From Acorus gramineus (taxonomy: Eukaryota; Streptophyta; Magnoliopsida; Acorales; Acoraceae): DNA of 64,000 bases. A program made the translations under genes and the position numbers. Below the pieces are notes generated by a model that was not told where the DNA came from, made no database searches, and worked only from the letters and a program-made list of their open reading frames with translations. Location of the stretch: assembly GCA_030737835.1 (NCBI GenBank), contig JAUJYN010000097.1:61001-125000 (forward strand). Reading direction: 5' to 3'. This document shows, in pieces, positions 1-12,843 of the stretch (its first letter is position 1; each line of letters begins with the position of its first letter).

Positions 1-1
1 T

Positions 2-3000
2 AGCGGTGAAGGTACCAATGCATTATCCTCTGGATCTGCCGGTACTGCTATCATACTCCAGCAAAATCCACAGCTCTCTCGAAGTTCTACATCCATAACC
101 ATTCGATGTGGCACCATAGTTGCCCCTGGTGGTCGCATGGATTGGTTTGATGCAATATGCTCTTTTTTTAGTTCTCCTTTTCATGGGAATGAAGCAGTTG
201 AGGGTAGTTCACAAACTGGATCTCTAGGTGATGATCAATCTCATGCCACTACTTTCTTTCTTAACTTGGTGGACATTGGTCTCTGTTATGAGCCACATGT
301 AAAACAGTCAGTGTCAGATGGCGGAGATCTGGATTCTGGCTGCTGTGGTTCCACTAAATTCACTGAAAGATTGGGTGAACCATATGTGGCATGTCTCCTG
401 GTTGCAGCTTCTCTGAAAATATCTAACCAAACCATGGCAAATTTAGCTACCAATGATTACACTGTTCGTTTGCAAGATTTAGGGCTTCTTCTTTGTGAAT
501 CATCTAGTTTCCAAGACACATTTTGCAGATATAGTGTTGAAAATATCCGTGAGACTGGGTATGTCAAAGTTGCTGGAGAAGAACTCGTGGAAGCTGTTCT
601 GAGAACTAAATGTGAGGATGGATCTCAGTGGCAATTAGATTGTTCAGATTCACACATCAGCCTGCACACCTGTCATGATACAACTTCTGCTCTTTTCCGA
701 TTGATTTCGCAACTTCAGAATATTTTTACACCTGATGTTGAGGATGCTATCATGCATTTGCAATCAAGGTGGAATACTGTTAGGCAAGAACATGATGACC
801 AAAATATCATTAATTCAGTAGATAATAGCGACCAAAGTACTATCTCATCAGCATCATCTGAGTGGTCCTCAGGTTGTGTTAGAGAAAGATCTGCTGGACT
901 GATGGATGAAATACTTGAAGATGCTTTTCATTTCAGTGGAAATCATATGGATCATCCTGATCATTTTGACTTTGAATCTCATATATCAGTTGATGGACAT
1001 GTTGGTGGTGATCCGTGCAATTTCAAAAGCAAAACGACCTCAGCAGATGATGTTTTCCCTCTAAATTGTCCCAACATAGGGTTGGAGACGATTCAGTCTT
1101 CATGTTCACATGAGACTCTCTTGCCTCAATTAATAGAAAGTTATTACATTTCTGATCTACTGCCTGCACCCAAATCATCTTCGTGCAACTATACATCACG
1201 AAGATTTCAAAAGCAAGTCTAGTTTGGTTCATGCAGATGCAGAATACAGAAAGGGTGAATGGTATGAGGACATTCCATTCAGGATACGTGAAGATCATAT
1301 TTTAAAAGAAAATGAACAGCCTGGAGAGACGCAATTACACAATATATGTGAACTTCCTTCTATAAACTCTGCATCTCCTTCTGAACCTTCTACAGTGAAG
1401 GGAAGGATATTCCTCAAAAATATTGGTGTGAAATGGAGAATGTATGCTGGATCTGATTGGCCTAAAAGAAATAGGAATGATGCCAATACTCTAAATACAT
1501 GTAGAAGCATTGGAAGAGACACCACAGTTTGCTTAGAACTTTCACTCTCCAGGATGAACCTTGAATATGACATGTTTCCTGAGGGAGACATATGGTTGTC
1601 AAAGCTTTCCATCTCGGTACAAGATTTTTATCTCTATGACCACAGCAGGGATGCCCCTTGGAAGATGGTGAGACAAGCTCATACGGTCTTTCTCATATTA
1701 GTTGTCTTTCTTCATTCTCCATTATTGAACTAAATTGTAGAATTTGAATAAATAAGTATCAATATGATTGATTCTGAAGGTATTGGGATATTATCACTCA
1801 AAGCGGCATCCTAGAGAATCTCACACTAAAGCTTTCAAGCTGGATCTTGAAGCCATTAGACCAGATCCAGTTATCCCTCTTGAGGAGTACAGGTGATTTG
1901 GAATCTTTATCTTTTTTTTAGAATGCTCTTTTTTTTCTTCAAAAAGAACACAAATGCTATCTTGAAGGATGTAAATGCATTGACATAGCAAGTTAACTTC
2001 CTTAACTTACCTCATTTTAAATCTATTTGTCTTAACCTTGTCATCTTGAACCACAATGCAACCTGTAATGTCATCATGAATATAGATGCTATGATGTGAT
2101 GTGTTGCACAATTCCAATTAGGCTTTCACTTACTCTTCTGGACCAACATGCATCTGCTTCTGCCTGTCTTTATAAACTATGACCTTAGCATAGAACCCAT
2201 GGAAAAGAAATCAATGGATGATGATTGATGAATACTCCAAAAGCAATTCCTGCACCAACCATTGCTTCACAGAAAATGTGAGATCTAGTTAAGAGCCAGT
2301 GTCCAAATTAAAAATAGATTCTGCACCCCTAATGGAGCATTCTCCAAGAGAAGATTTCAACTTTACATATCATGTTTTGTAAGTGTCATATTTGTACAAT
2401 ATGATAGTATCAGTACCCCACAATTCTATAATGTCTTCCAAAAAATTTCTGTGGCATCGATTACCCTCCAATAGTTATATTAACTCAAAACCGTCCAAGA
2501 TGATTTTCGAAGTCTGAATCAGATGAGTAATTTCTCTAGGACCAATCTATATGATCAGGAATGATACACAATCGCCTCAACAAAAAAGGGAAAATTTGCT
2601 CCTAAAGATTCTTGATTATATTTGAGATTTGTGATATCCATGTGTTTCTTCAAAAAAACTACTTGCATACTCTATGACACTGTAGGGTACTTCAGATCAC
2701 CCTTAAACACACTTTGTTATGAAGAGAATTGCAAAATAGGTATGATGGGATATTCCAAATTTGAACTTAAACATACAAGTCATTATTCATCTTTGACGAG
2801 ATTGTAGATCAACATTTCAACATGTACCAAAAAAAGATATTTTAGATGCCTTAGTTTTATTACAGCAATGTGAATTTGTTAAATTCAAAAAAACCGAACC
2901 ATCAACAGAGTCATGGATTTAAATACTAGATTCACAGATCAGTTGAATCAACACAAAAGAAAACAATGAGACTTCAATGTTAGTTAACTTCTGAAAGTTC

Positions 3001-3570
3001 CATCAACTCCTGCAGGTTTTGATGTACACAGTTTGTTCATTGGGTCAGAATTTCTCATATCTAATCTATCAGGTGCAGAACAGTTTAGAAGAAAGAAGTC
3101 GTTCTGAAGATTAAATGAATAAATTTTTATGGCTGGATACTGCTTGATGCATTTTATAACATAATTGGTTGGAAGTGACAACTATTGGTCTGGTGAATTT
3201 TGCAAAAGTATCTATCAAGTCATATATTTGGAATGTACTATTGTGCGATTAATTATGACTCATCTGCATTTTAAAATTCAACCTAAGTTCTTTGAGTAGT
3301 GGTGTTGCCACCAACTTTTGACTCATAACAAAAATTGAATAAGATAACGTATTTTTCCTTATTTCTAAGTATTTATATGTTTTTAAGTATTTTAGATTTA
3401 GGAAAAATCAACCAAGAGGATCTGCTACCATAATAGACCCGTGGAAGACTGTCTTTGCCAGTTTTTGTCATACAGAGCACCTCATTTACATAAATTTTTA
3501 GACCAGTCTAAGCATGGGATTTATCTTCATTTCTCCTACTAAACTGAAATGTTAGTTATGAAATAAATAA

Positions 3571-3620
<50 letters not shown>

Positions 3621-6600
3621 CCAATGATTTAATATAGATGCTGAGGCAGATTGTTGTTGCTTAAATGTCATATGTTTTCTATATTCAGGCTTCGTCTTGC
3701 ACTGTTGCCTATGAGACTGCATCTTCATCAAAGCCAGCTTGATTTTCTCACCAACTTCTTTGGTGAAGATTTGACCATTAATCAGTCTCCAACTGTACCT
3801 AATAAAGCGGATGAATCGGAAATGTTAACATCGAACAATTGTGTTTTGGGTGGGCATACTATTGCGAAGGAGGCACTACTTCCTTTCTTTCAGGCAAGCT
3901 AGCCTTACTTTTTGCCGTTTATGTTTAGATATGCCTTTTATGTTCAGATATTCCCTTGACGGTTTTCTTACTCATTTTCATCCTTTTATGTTCATTTATT
4001 CTTTTTTTAATTCAAGTTAGTATTTGATGCTAAAAAAGTATTCTAGTGGAAGAATTTTGATGGATCAAAAAACTGTAGACCTAGATAAATTTGTCTGCCA
4101 AAACCATACCTTGCACTTGATATATGTAGTTTAGCTTTGGTAGAAACTTTATAATTGAGTTTTCAATTAGAAATTAATTTTAATAATACAAGGTTGATCA
4201 CCAAAAGTACGCCCAACGTGGGAATGCTATCATATCTCATGGCATAAATGTGGCAGCGTCATTCGTTAATGACACCTGTGTTCCCTTCTGATTAATACTG
4301 TATGAAACAATATTGTAATATGAACTAATAACTATAATATAAATTCACATCAACCTGATTGCTGACCGTCCAGCCCCAAATTGTTATTTAAAATTTCAAA
4401 TTTACGAAATCTTATGTCATCCTGACATACTGCTGTACATTATCTTTTGCAGAAATTTGACATCTGGCCTGTCGTTTTGCGAATTGACTATATTCCACAT
4501 TATATCGATCTAGCAGCACTGCGAGAAGGGAAATATGCAGAGCTCGTGAACCTGGTTAATTGGAAGGTAAAAATTTTCACGTATGGTGTAGCTCTACATT
4601 GTGTTTGCCTGTTGGTGCCTTTTAAAAAATTTAAATCTATCGTCACTTCTAAAGGTTTATACCTCAAATATTGTTAATATAACTAATTTACTGTGACAAC
4701 CCAGAATTTGTTTTTTACTCAGACTAGTTAAATAAATGTTGATTAAAGACAAATAAACCCGAAACCATGATTTTAGCATCCAGGGTTGCCTTTTTCATTG
4801 GGGAATCTGATGCAGGTACAATATTGTGTAATTAGGATCTGTCAGATCAAGGTATCGTTTTCTTTGATTGAACAGTCAAAATTCTAAAAGGTGCTTGGCT
4901 TTGCTATGATGCACACGCACCTGGAATTGTTTCATTTTACTAAAGATGCCTTTAGCTTTCAAAAAGAAGTTTAATTAGTTGGCATTTGTGATAAGTTAGT
5001 TGATTAATCAATTGAAGCAAAATATTAGCTGGTTTCTGTAAAGAAAAATGATGCAACCTGGACGCAGCCCTATATATTTTCTAGTTGGTATACCGTATAC
5101 AAAAGTTTCCTTGTATAAGGCTGATACATATGGACGGCATACTGCGGCGTCATAAAGAAAAACATGAATGGAAATTTTTTTAAACATAACAATGATGTGT
5201 GTATGTTCAAAGCTTATTGCATTTTGAGATCAGTATGGTTTCATGTTGCCTTATTCATCTCACACTTCCTGGAAGAAGCACATGGATCAAGGTCCAAAGT
5301 GATTTTTTTACAGGAAAAGGCTCACAAAATATATCCTGAGTCTGTGGTACTATAGACACCTGTTGATTTTTGATACTTCAATTAGCCAGCCTTTGACAGT
5401 TAAAATGATCTTGGATTTTAACCGATGTTTATACATCTTGCAGGGAGTTGAGTTACGGCTCAAACATGTCCATTCAGTGGGTGTTTATGGATGGAGTAAT
5501 GTGTGTGAAACAATAGCTGGGGAGTGGCTTGAAGATGTCTCACATAGTCAGGTTTTGGCCATTTTCTTGCCCATTATATAGAAATATGATGATTTTATGA
5601 GCATGCTGATATGTTATACAACATACTCATTGACCTTTATTTAATGTGATAGATCCATAAATTATTAAAAGGGCTTGCCCCTATACGCTCACTGTTCAGC
5701 GTCAGTTCTGGTGCTGCTAAGCTGGTTTCGTTGCCACTTAAAAGCTACAAGAAAGATCACAGATTGATCAAAGGAGTGCAAAGAGGTGCAGTAGGAACAC
5801 TTTGGTTCTTGTACTTTCAAAAGTATTATGTTGACTGTCATTAATGTTTTTTTTTTCTTATCAAATGGAACAAAAGCACTCTTATTTATATAAAAAAAAC
5901 AACAACAAAGCCTTTATTCCAAAATTTGTGGTGGACTTCATGAATCATTTTTTGCCATTCAACTGTATAAACAGCCACATCCTCCGAAATTTTTAATATT
6001 CCTCGTAGAAGCAAAGTTTAATTTAACCATCCACTTTCTGTTCTTAAAGACACCCAACCTGTACCATAAAAAACTACTAAACAAGTGGCGATCACAGTGT
6101 GTCAGCTAAACTCAACTGATAACTGACTTGAAAATCATTCCCATGAGTGGTTAGCCCATCAAATTTCTATAATAATCGAGTCCTCAAAAAAGTATGTTAG
6201 GCAACCATCATACTTTCTTATGGAAAAAATATAGTTTTTGCTTTTATCTTCATTAGTTCTTCACATTTAAAGCACATAGGGGCTGCATAAGTGTTTTATT
6301 TCATGGTCTGATCTACTGTGAAGTAATTTTTAATGAAGCATCAACAAATTATTATGGTTGTGCATCATTATATAACAACAATTTATTCCATGTCAACCTC
6401 TGGATTTGTTTTCCTTTCTGGCATGTCATATTGATATCCAAGGCAGATGGTTGGTCAGTCTACTACTATAGAATCATGCAGCTTACATCTTAATTTCTTT
6501 GTTATTAAACTTGCTACGTGGATTAAATATATCAAGAAGTCACATTTCAGCCCATCATCTTCTTGCCTGTTCACATTTTCTTTGTTGCATGTTTCTATTA

Positions 6601-7754
6601 CCTAGTCTCTCAAACTTGGTTCTTTATTGTTCTTTTGAATTGGGAAAGGAATATTTGTACAATTATACTGATACAGTTAATTTTACCAGGTGCCACCGCT
6701 TTTCTAAGAAGTATTTCAGTTGAAGCTGTAGGCTTGGGGGTCCATTTGGCGGCAGGGGCTCATGACATACTACTTCAAACAGAGAATGTCCTTGCTAGCT
6801 TTTCACCCTCCTTGCATTCATCAGGTAAAAGATGGGAGAAAGCAGATGTAAGATCCAATCAGCCTAGAGATGCACAACAAGGAATTCATCAGGTAATCTT
6901 TTTTTCATCTCAGGGCCTTATATTGATGGGTATTAATGAAAATTACACGACATGAGACTGAAAATTATGAGAGTGATCAAGTATAGAAATCCACTAAATA
7001 TTGGAAAAGTTCTACAAAATAAAATATGAGGGATTCTTCAGTAGTGTATTGTCTGATACAGGCTATTTGTCATTCATGCTCCTTCCACTATAATGTATCT
7101 GGAATCTGAATATTATAGCTTAAAATTGAACATCTAATGTCTCTTTAATTGTTATTCCTATTTTCATATTTCAACATGGCTTTGATCAATGAAGTCCATT
7201 AATTCGTGATGGCATGCATATCAATTGCACAACATTTTTTCGTCTCTTGCACATCTCAAAAGACATAATTACAAGCCTTGTTGTTCCCCCATGTCCTTTT
7301 GATCATAACAGGCTTATGAGAGTATAACTGATGGTCTTGGGAAAACGGCGTCTGCGTTGGTCAGTAATCCCCTTAAGACATATCAACGTGGCGCTGGTGC
7401 AGGATTGGCTCTTGTAAGTGCCATCCAAGCAGCTCCAGCGGCTGCTGTAGCTCCTGCCTCCGCTGCTGCCCGTGCTGTCCATTGTGCCCTCCTTGGAGTA
7501 AGAAACAGGTCTGACCCCTTGTTGATATTGTAAATATTTCCTGTTAATCAGTTGGCCATGATTTTGGAAAGAGTAATGTCCTTATTATTAATGCCATCCA
7601 TGCCTTAATCTGCAGCCTTGATCCTGTGCATAAAAAAGAGTCCATGGAAAAATATATGGGTCCCACTCGACCCCAAGATCATGGAGACTGGTATGGATAT
7701 CAATTTGATTATGTTAGAGCCATCGTATCATCTTTGTACTTGCATGATCTTTAA
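2..7754 (+). CDS. ATG2: Autophagy-related protein 2 (ATG2), C-terminal half, 5' end outside the window
   Basis: ATG2 is a large lipid-transfer protein that bridges the ER and the growing phagophore. I place the coding exons at 2-1667, 1780-1892, 3689-3893, 4453-4566, 5444-5551, 5653-5785, 6690-6892, 7312-7508 and 7616-7754 (stop TAA 7752-7754). The last eight encode 403 aa in one consistent frame. Recognisable stretches are [11 protein letters not shown] with the following region (CAD-type segment), [20 protein letters not shown], and [20 protein letters not shown] onward (ATG_C domain), then an Ala-rich run and the end SSLYLHDL. About 960 aa are covered; plant ATG2 is roughly twice that, so the N-terminal chorein part lies upstream. 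The reading frame is open from base 2. Exon 1 needs a 1-nt frame change between 1134 and 1220 (separate entry), so this allele may be broken or the assembly may contain an error. Confidence 0.92.
1134..1220 (+). other. Frame change inside ATG2 exon 1
   Basis: The upstream frame (codons starting at position 2 modulo 3) reads ATG2-like protein and stops at TAG 1220-1222. The downstream frame (0 modulo 3) is open from 1134, after a TAA at 1131, and continues ATG2-like to the donor at 1668. The exon from base 2 to 1667 is 1666 nt, one more than a multiple of three. One extra base, or a loss of two, must lie in the overlap. No pair of splice sites of usable size is visible here. A sequencing or assembly error at a short A or C run is as likely as a real mutation. 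Confidence 0.75.
1893..3688 (+). other. ATG2 intron 2 (1.8 kb)
   Basis: GT at 1893 and AG at 3687-3688 join codon parts AG and G of an Arg in the conserved text [11 protein letters not shown]. It is the longest intron seen in this gene. It is AT-rich, ends shortly after a long (TA)n tract, and shows no coding content on either strand. Confidence 0.85.
3575..3616. repeat. (AT)n microsatellite in ATG2 intron 2
   Basis: About 21 uninterrupted AT dinucleotides lie about 70 bp before the intron's 3' splice site. Confidence 0.95.
3894..4452 (+). other. GC-AG intron of ATG2
   Basis: Exon 3 must end after the codons for LLPFFQ at 3893, and exon 4 begins at 4453 with KFDIWP. The donor reads CAG/GCAAGC, so the intron starts with GC instead of GT. 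The acceptor is TTTTGCAG. The rest of the donor matches the consensus closely, which is typical of the GC-AG class. Confidence 0.85.
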
Positions 7755-8411
7755 TGAGAATCATATTTATTATTCTTTGTCCTTGAAGCAGATGATCGTG
7801 TGGTTTTCAGATTTATATGCAGTGAATGTGCCTCCCCTGGCAGGTGTGGATAGAACAGCATCCGTGTATCACGTAAGTTAAACTTATTATTTTCCACTAA
7901 TTGAGAGTACAGGGGTTGAAAGCATCAGTTCTTCAAGTTTCCATAAACCATTGAATTTCATGGGGAGGATTAATCACAATTTCAATTCTTTTATCTAATG
8001 TGTGTATTTTTTTACTTGTACGATGCAGGTGTGCGGTTGTGTACAGTAATATTATACAGATTCTTTGCACATAAAGAAGCCCATGTACATAATGTAGATA
8101 AGCTAAATCCCCACATTTATCATTGTCATCATAGCTTGAGTTCTTGTGAATTTTTAGGAACATTTTTTTTTTGGCTCATCAGTGTTGTGCAGTGGTTTGA
8201 GAGTCCATCAAGGGACCTTATCTGTCAGGAAATGAGGTTCTGAGTGTGTAATTGTGGATACTATCAAAATGCAAAATTCAAGAAAATTTGTATATGTGCC
8301 TGGTTTATTTTTTAGAATTATTTGAATCAAAGAGCGATGCAGATTGCGAGGTGTTGTACAGCTTGTTGCCCCGAGTCATTAATGAGTATACATGGTGTAT
8401 ATTAGGTAGTA
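7755..8411 (+). other. ATG2 3' untranslated and flanking region
   Basis: Follows the ATG2 stop codon. It contains only short chance reading frames. There are CAG/GT-type junctions around 7840-7875 that could be 3'-UTR splice sites, but I cannot fix the transcript end. No clear second gene is present. Confidence 0.5.
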
Positions 8412-8440
8412 CTAGTCTAACTGTACGCGCAATGCGCCTG
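8412..8440 (-). mobile_element. Helitron-like 3' terminus (minus strand)
   Basis: Read on the minus strand, a short GC-rich hairpin (GCGC, loop ATT, GCGC) is followed about 10 nt later by CTAG and then T. This is the usual arrangement of a plant Helitron 3' end inserted between A and T. The matching 5' TC end to the right was not found, so the element's extent is unknown. The 8.45-9.9 kb DNA that would form its body is strongly AT-rich and non-coding. Confidence 0.4.
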
Positions 8441-9905
8441 ATTGTGAAGAAATTGATCATTTAACGTAATGCTTCTAGTTCCATTAATATGAAAAAAAAT
8501 ATTATTTTTTATTTTCTATTTTAGTTTTTAACACATTTTTTCACAGTAGCATGAAAACCGTTTGAAGGTATAATCAACATCATTAAGAAATATATACTTC
8601 ATAAGTCTTTGAAATAAAAATGTGGGTAGTAACATGCAAGATTACACATTTTACATTCAATTGTACGTATTATTGATTAAGTTTTAATGTTTATCAAGTT
8701 TTATGAAGATTAATTGTAAGTGTTAATAAATCTCAAGTAGACATGAATAGTTATTGTTGAAGAATGTTTGCAAAGAAACATGGGAGTGTCTAGAGTTTTT
8801 AACTTGTATCTGAAGATGACCCAGTCATTAAATATCTTGCTAATTCCAAAATGATTAGAACTCTCATTTTAAATAAATAAGAATATAGGGTATCGTTGAC
8901 AATTAAAAGCCATCTCCTATACGATAAAAAGAAAAATAATAAACATGCCATGATGATGCAACCTCTACATGGCTTACCTTGTATGGCCTATTTTCAGATA
9001 CAGCCAATTCTGGGTTATGAAATAAAATCATTTAAAACAGTGTGCTGTTACACACATTTCTTTTTAGGATCCTATATGCAATATGATATATTGATAGACA
9101 TCCAATGTTAAAAGAAAAATATATATATTTGTAAAAAAATTGTTCAATTTAATTCAAAATTGAGCAATGTACACATTTCGTCAAAAATGTATAACTCATT
9201 AAATGAGATTTACTCTTTTTAAAATATTTAAATTATCCATGGGGTTGTCCTTAACGTTCAATTAAAAACATTTACACATTTTTTTAGAACGCTAAATGTA
9301 GTATGATATATCTCGTTAGTCATCTATTCAAAAAGAAATTACATTTGTAAACAAATTTATTCCATTTGATTCAAAATAGAATATTTTTTTACACTTAGAC
9401 GATAATATATATACCTCGTTAAATATTTTCTCTTACTTGTTAAAAATAGATTTATTCAACTCGAAATGTTGTGTTGTGACGTACACTTTTTCTTAAAATG
9501 TATATTTTAATAGATGATGTTTACTATTTTTTGAGAAAATAAGAATATATGTGATCACTAAAAAATGATCGAGTTTAACATTTTTCAAAACCAAAGCAAC
9601 AATTATTTCTCAGCCTGCAAGCCCATTCACCACACCAAAAAAAAAAAAACAGTAGAGCTGATACACACAGTCCGTTTTACAGCCTGTTTTGCAGTCCCAT
9701 ATGCTATGATAATGTAGTAAAGCATTTAATTACATAATGGTGAGTTAGTCTTTTTGTGTTTCCAAAATTGTGAAATGAGATTTATTTTGGTATAATTTTT
9801 AAAAGTGTCTGATTTAGGTATTTTTAACTTTTTGGAGACTTATTCGGCCATTTTCCCTATGTTTTTATTGTTTTAAACAATATATACTAAGTGGTTGATT
9901 ATCCA
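8441..9905. other. AT-rich DNA without recognisable genes
   Basis: No coding region is supportable. Repeat-like text near 9650-9700 (ACAGTCCGTTTTACAG and nearby) recurs in inverted orientation around 58080-58125, suggesting an unclassified dispersed repeat. Confidence 0.6.
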
Positions 9906-9926
9906 TCTATCTATTATATACTAAAC
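9906..9926 (+). mobile_element. Possible Helitron 5' end
   Basis: The text TCTATCTATTATATACTAAA directly after an A resembles plant Helitron 5' termini (TC followed by AT-rich DNA). No paired 3' hairpin plus CTRR end was found downstream, so this is weak. Confidence 0.25.
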
Positions 9927-11217
9927 AAAAGTGTTTTAAATTTTCATATCTATTCCTTTGTGTGTAACATTATTTCAATCATAAGCTTACTAATATATAA
10001 AATTTTAATTTTATATTAAGGTAAGAATGGAAAAAAAAATATTTTTAATATTTAAACATAATGTAAGATATTCATTAAATCTATCGTTTTAATATCTATT
10101 TATTCATCGATATTAATGATATATTGAATGAATGGTGGTGATCGTGCCACATCATCATATTTTTTGTTATTATTTTTATTAGATTTAGATTGAGATAATC
10201 ATGAAATATAGGTGATAAATAGCTAATTTCGGGTCAAACATAAGTTTTAATGTTTGATCTCACTTTCACCATTTTGGGAAACATTTATTTCACGGTCATA
10301 AGTATATATCGAAAAGTTCTTTCCAACGAGTTATTGGTCACCCTAATAGGACTTATACGTAAAAAGTAATGAATTTTTAAAAAATTTCAAGAATAATTTA
10401 ATTTTTAGTTTTTTGTATATATACCCATAAGAATCACACTTTAGTCAAATATTCCTTATTATTTGTTATTTTCAATAATATTATTTAAAATGGTTTAAAT
10501 TATACATAAGCACCATTTTTTGTTTATCTATTCGAGTGATATTGTTGGTTTGAGAGTTTTAAATGGAGTATTTTTACAATATAGAGTTGGTTGAGGAGTA
10601 TATATGCAAAAAAACTTATTTTCAGTTGTAACATATCTCCATTATGTTAATTTCATAATAAATTTTATAAAAAATTAATTTAATTTTTTGTTAAATTTTC
10701 ATCATATATATATAATGATATATTATTTTGCATATAAATGAATTAAAAAAATATTGAAGATAAGCAATTATAAAATATATATATTTGTTTGTGTGGAAAA
10801 AGATTAGTACATGCCAAGTCAGGCAAATTAAGGACAACACAAAGTCAGGCAAACTCTCCGACAAGAATCCCCCTCTCTTTCTTCATTGGGGTGCTCCCAT
10901 CAATCAGAATTATTTATTGATGCAAATCTAAACATCCTCCACATCTCCAGCTAATCAATACACACCAATGCCTCTATATTAGCTACATATCTCATCACGT
11001 GTACCACCCCATGCAACAAACATATACATGTCCCACCACGACCATTTCTCGTACGTTAAAGCACATGACATGAAACAATAAACAATCAAATTAAAACTAT
11101 AATGTCGTACAGACATGTTATCCACTGATCCCACACACACACACACACACACACAGAACTTAACCTATCATGTCTCCCATTCCTTTCACAGTCCCCCAAA
11201 AACATTAGTACTTATAT
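9927..11217. other. AT-rich intergenic DNA
   Basis: No gene seen. Holds a (CA)n tract at 11132-11155 and several short A/T runs. Confidence 0.6.
11132..11155. repeat. (CA)n microsatellite
   Basis: Twelve CA dinucleotides in a row. Confidence 0.9.
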
Positions 11218-11226
11218 TTAAACAAA

Positions 11227-11751
11227 GGGAAAAATCCATTATACCCACTCAAATCTGAATGAAATCCGTATAACCCCTTATCTTTTCTTAAAATTCATGT
11301 AACCCCCTAAAAACACCTAGTAAATTCAAATAATTCCCTTAATAAAATTTTCGTTGACAAATGATGAATATTTTGTTTGGTTAACTCTGACTAAAAACAC
11401 AATATGCTAAAAAACCCTACAATGTGTTAAAAATACGAAAAATCATATGAAAATGATGATTTTACTCTCTCTGAATATATTATAAAATTCTATCTAATGA
11501 GATAAAGTCATCATTTACAGAGGATTTTTCTCATTTTTAACACATTATAAGATTTTTTGATATACCGTATTTTCTATCAGAGTTAACTAAACACAATATT
11601 CACAAAATATTCATTATCTGTAAATCTAAATTTTATTCAGAAGGTTATTTGGATTTACTAGATATTTTCAGGGAGTTGTATGGATTTTAAAAAAAGTCAA
11701 AGGGTTATATGAATTTCATTCAGTTTAGAGAGGGTTATATGGATTTTTCCC
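11227..11751. mobile_element. Fold-back MITE with 9-bp target site duplication (Mutator-like)
   Basis: The 525-bp element begins GGGAAAAATCCATTATACCC and ends GGGTTATATGGATTTTTCCC, an inverted pair with two mismatches. It is flanked by a perfect 9-bp direct repeat TTAAACAAA (11218-11226 and 11752-11760). The inverted homology extends well inside the termini, for example around 11340-11400 against 11570-11660, so most of the element can fold into one long hairpin. A 9-bp duplication points to Mutator-type transposition. There is no coding capacity. Confidence 0.85.
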
Positions 11752-11760
11752 TTAAACAAA

Positions 11761-12101
11761 ATATTAATATTTATTTGAGTAATTTATTTAGTTATTTTTT
11801 GTTGTTGTTGTTGCTGTAGTGTTGTTGTCCTGCACATCAATATGGCCACACCGACGCTTCAAGTCGGTGACTCTGTGGGTCTCACGTACACGCATGTTCT
11901 GATTTTCATGCATCCGAGTGCAGCAAAAGAAGAAATTTAAAATATTCACTTGGCTGTTGTAATAATAATGGTGATTGATTCATATTTTTTTTTTTACATA
12001 AAAAAAAAATATCTGACTTATTTGCACATGTATGTCCAAACAATTGGCTGGGCGGGCAGGCGTCCCAGATTCAGAGAGAATATGCGCGTTGCTTGAGATT
12101 T
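11761..12101. other. Gene-less spacer
   Basis: AT-rich with poly-A/T runs near 11985-12008. Nothing else recognised. Confidence 0.6.
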
Positions 12102-12335
12102 AGGTCGTGTGAAATTATGTTTGAAAAATAAAATTTTAAATAAAATTATTTAAATAGATTTGATTCTTGAAAAACGTATTTTTTATGAATTTTAAAAAAT
12201 AAAATTTTTGTACTAAAAACTGTAAGTAATTTTTTAATTAAGTCTTCTTTTTAGAATGCATTTGATAATATTTTTTAGCTTTTTACTTAGTTAAAAATGG
12301 AATCACCTTTTTTAAATAATACCAAACAGACCTTT
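12102..12335 (+). repeat. Inverted dispersed repeat, copy 1
   Basis: This ~230-bp AT-rich block is matched, with mismatches and small gaps, by the reverse complement of 12844-13060. Shared text includes GTTTGAAAAATAA and TTTTTTAATTAAG. The two arms could pair across a ~500-bp loop. I take them to be two insertions of one small repeat family or the arms of one old fold-back element. Confidence 0.65.
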
Positions 12336-12773
12336 ACCTGAATATCATGCATGCCTAGATATTAAAATTTTGTTACGTATCTACTTGACTTTCTCTCAAT
12401 AGTTATTCATTTACGTACTATCATATATGTATTAAATCTGTAGTTTAATTTTTTCTTTCATGTTTTAATCACTGTACATGTCAAATATGCCAAAATAATT
12501 TTCCATAGTTTAAAAAACACATTTGTCATAATGGAATCCAATAATTATATCCTGATGAATTAGAATAAGTTCCGATAATTAATGATTCCATAACCAAAAT
12601 AACATGTTTAATTTTAAAAGATTAAAATAATTTTTCATTTTAAAAAATTATCTCCCGTAATATTCACACATATATGAAAACATGCTACATTCGTTAAATT
12701 TCTCAAACACATTCCCATAAAAAATAGTATTAATATTCAGTTGAAAAATTATAAATCACTATCCATATACCAA

Positions 12774-12776
<3 letters not shown>

Positions 12777-12830
<54 letters not shown>
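12777..12830. repeat. (TA)n microsatellite
   Basis: About 27 uninterrupted TA dinucleotides lie just left of the second arm of an inverted repeat. Confidence 0.95.
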
Positions 12831-12833
<3 letters not shown>

Positions 12834-12843
12834 TAGCACATCG

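Noticed and set aside
5164-5581. Small plus-strand frames in the ATG2 introns
   Set aside because: They overlap introns or run past ATG2 exons and have no coding signal of their own.
6499-6955. Open frame 6563-6955 as a separate gene
   Set aside because: Its C-terminal half is ATG2 exon 7; the N-terminal half is intron read-through.
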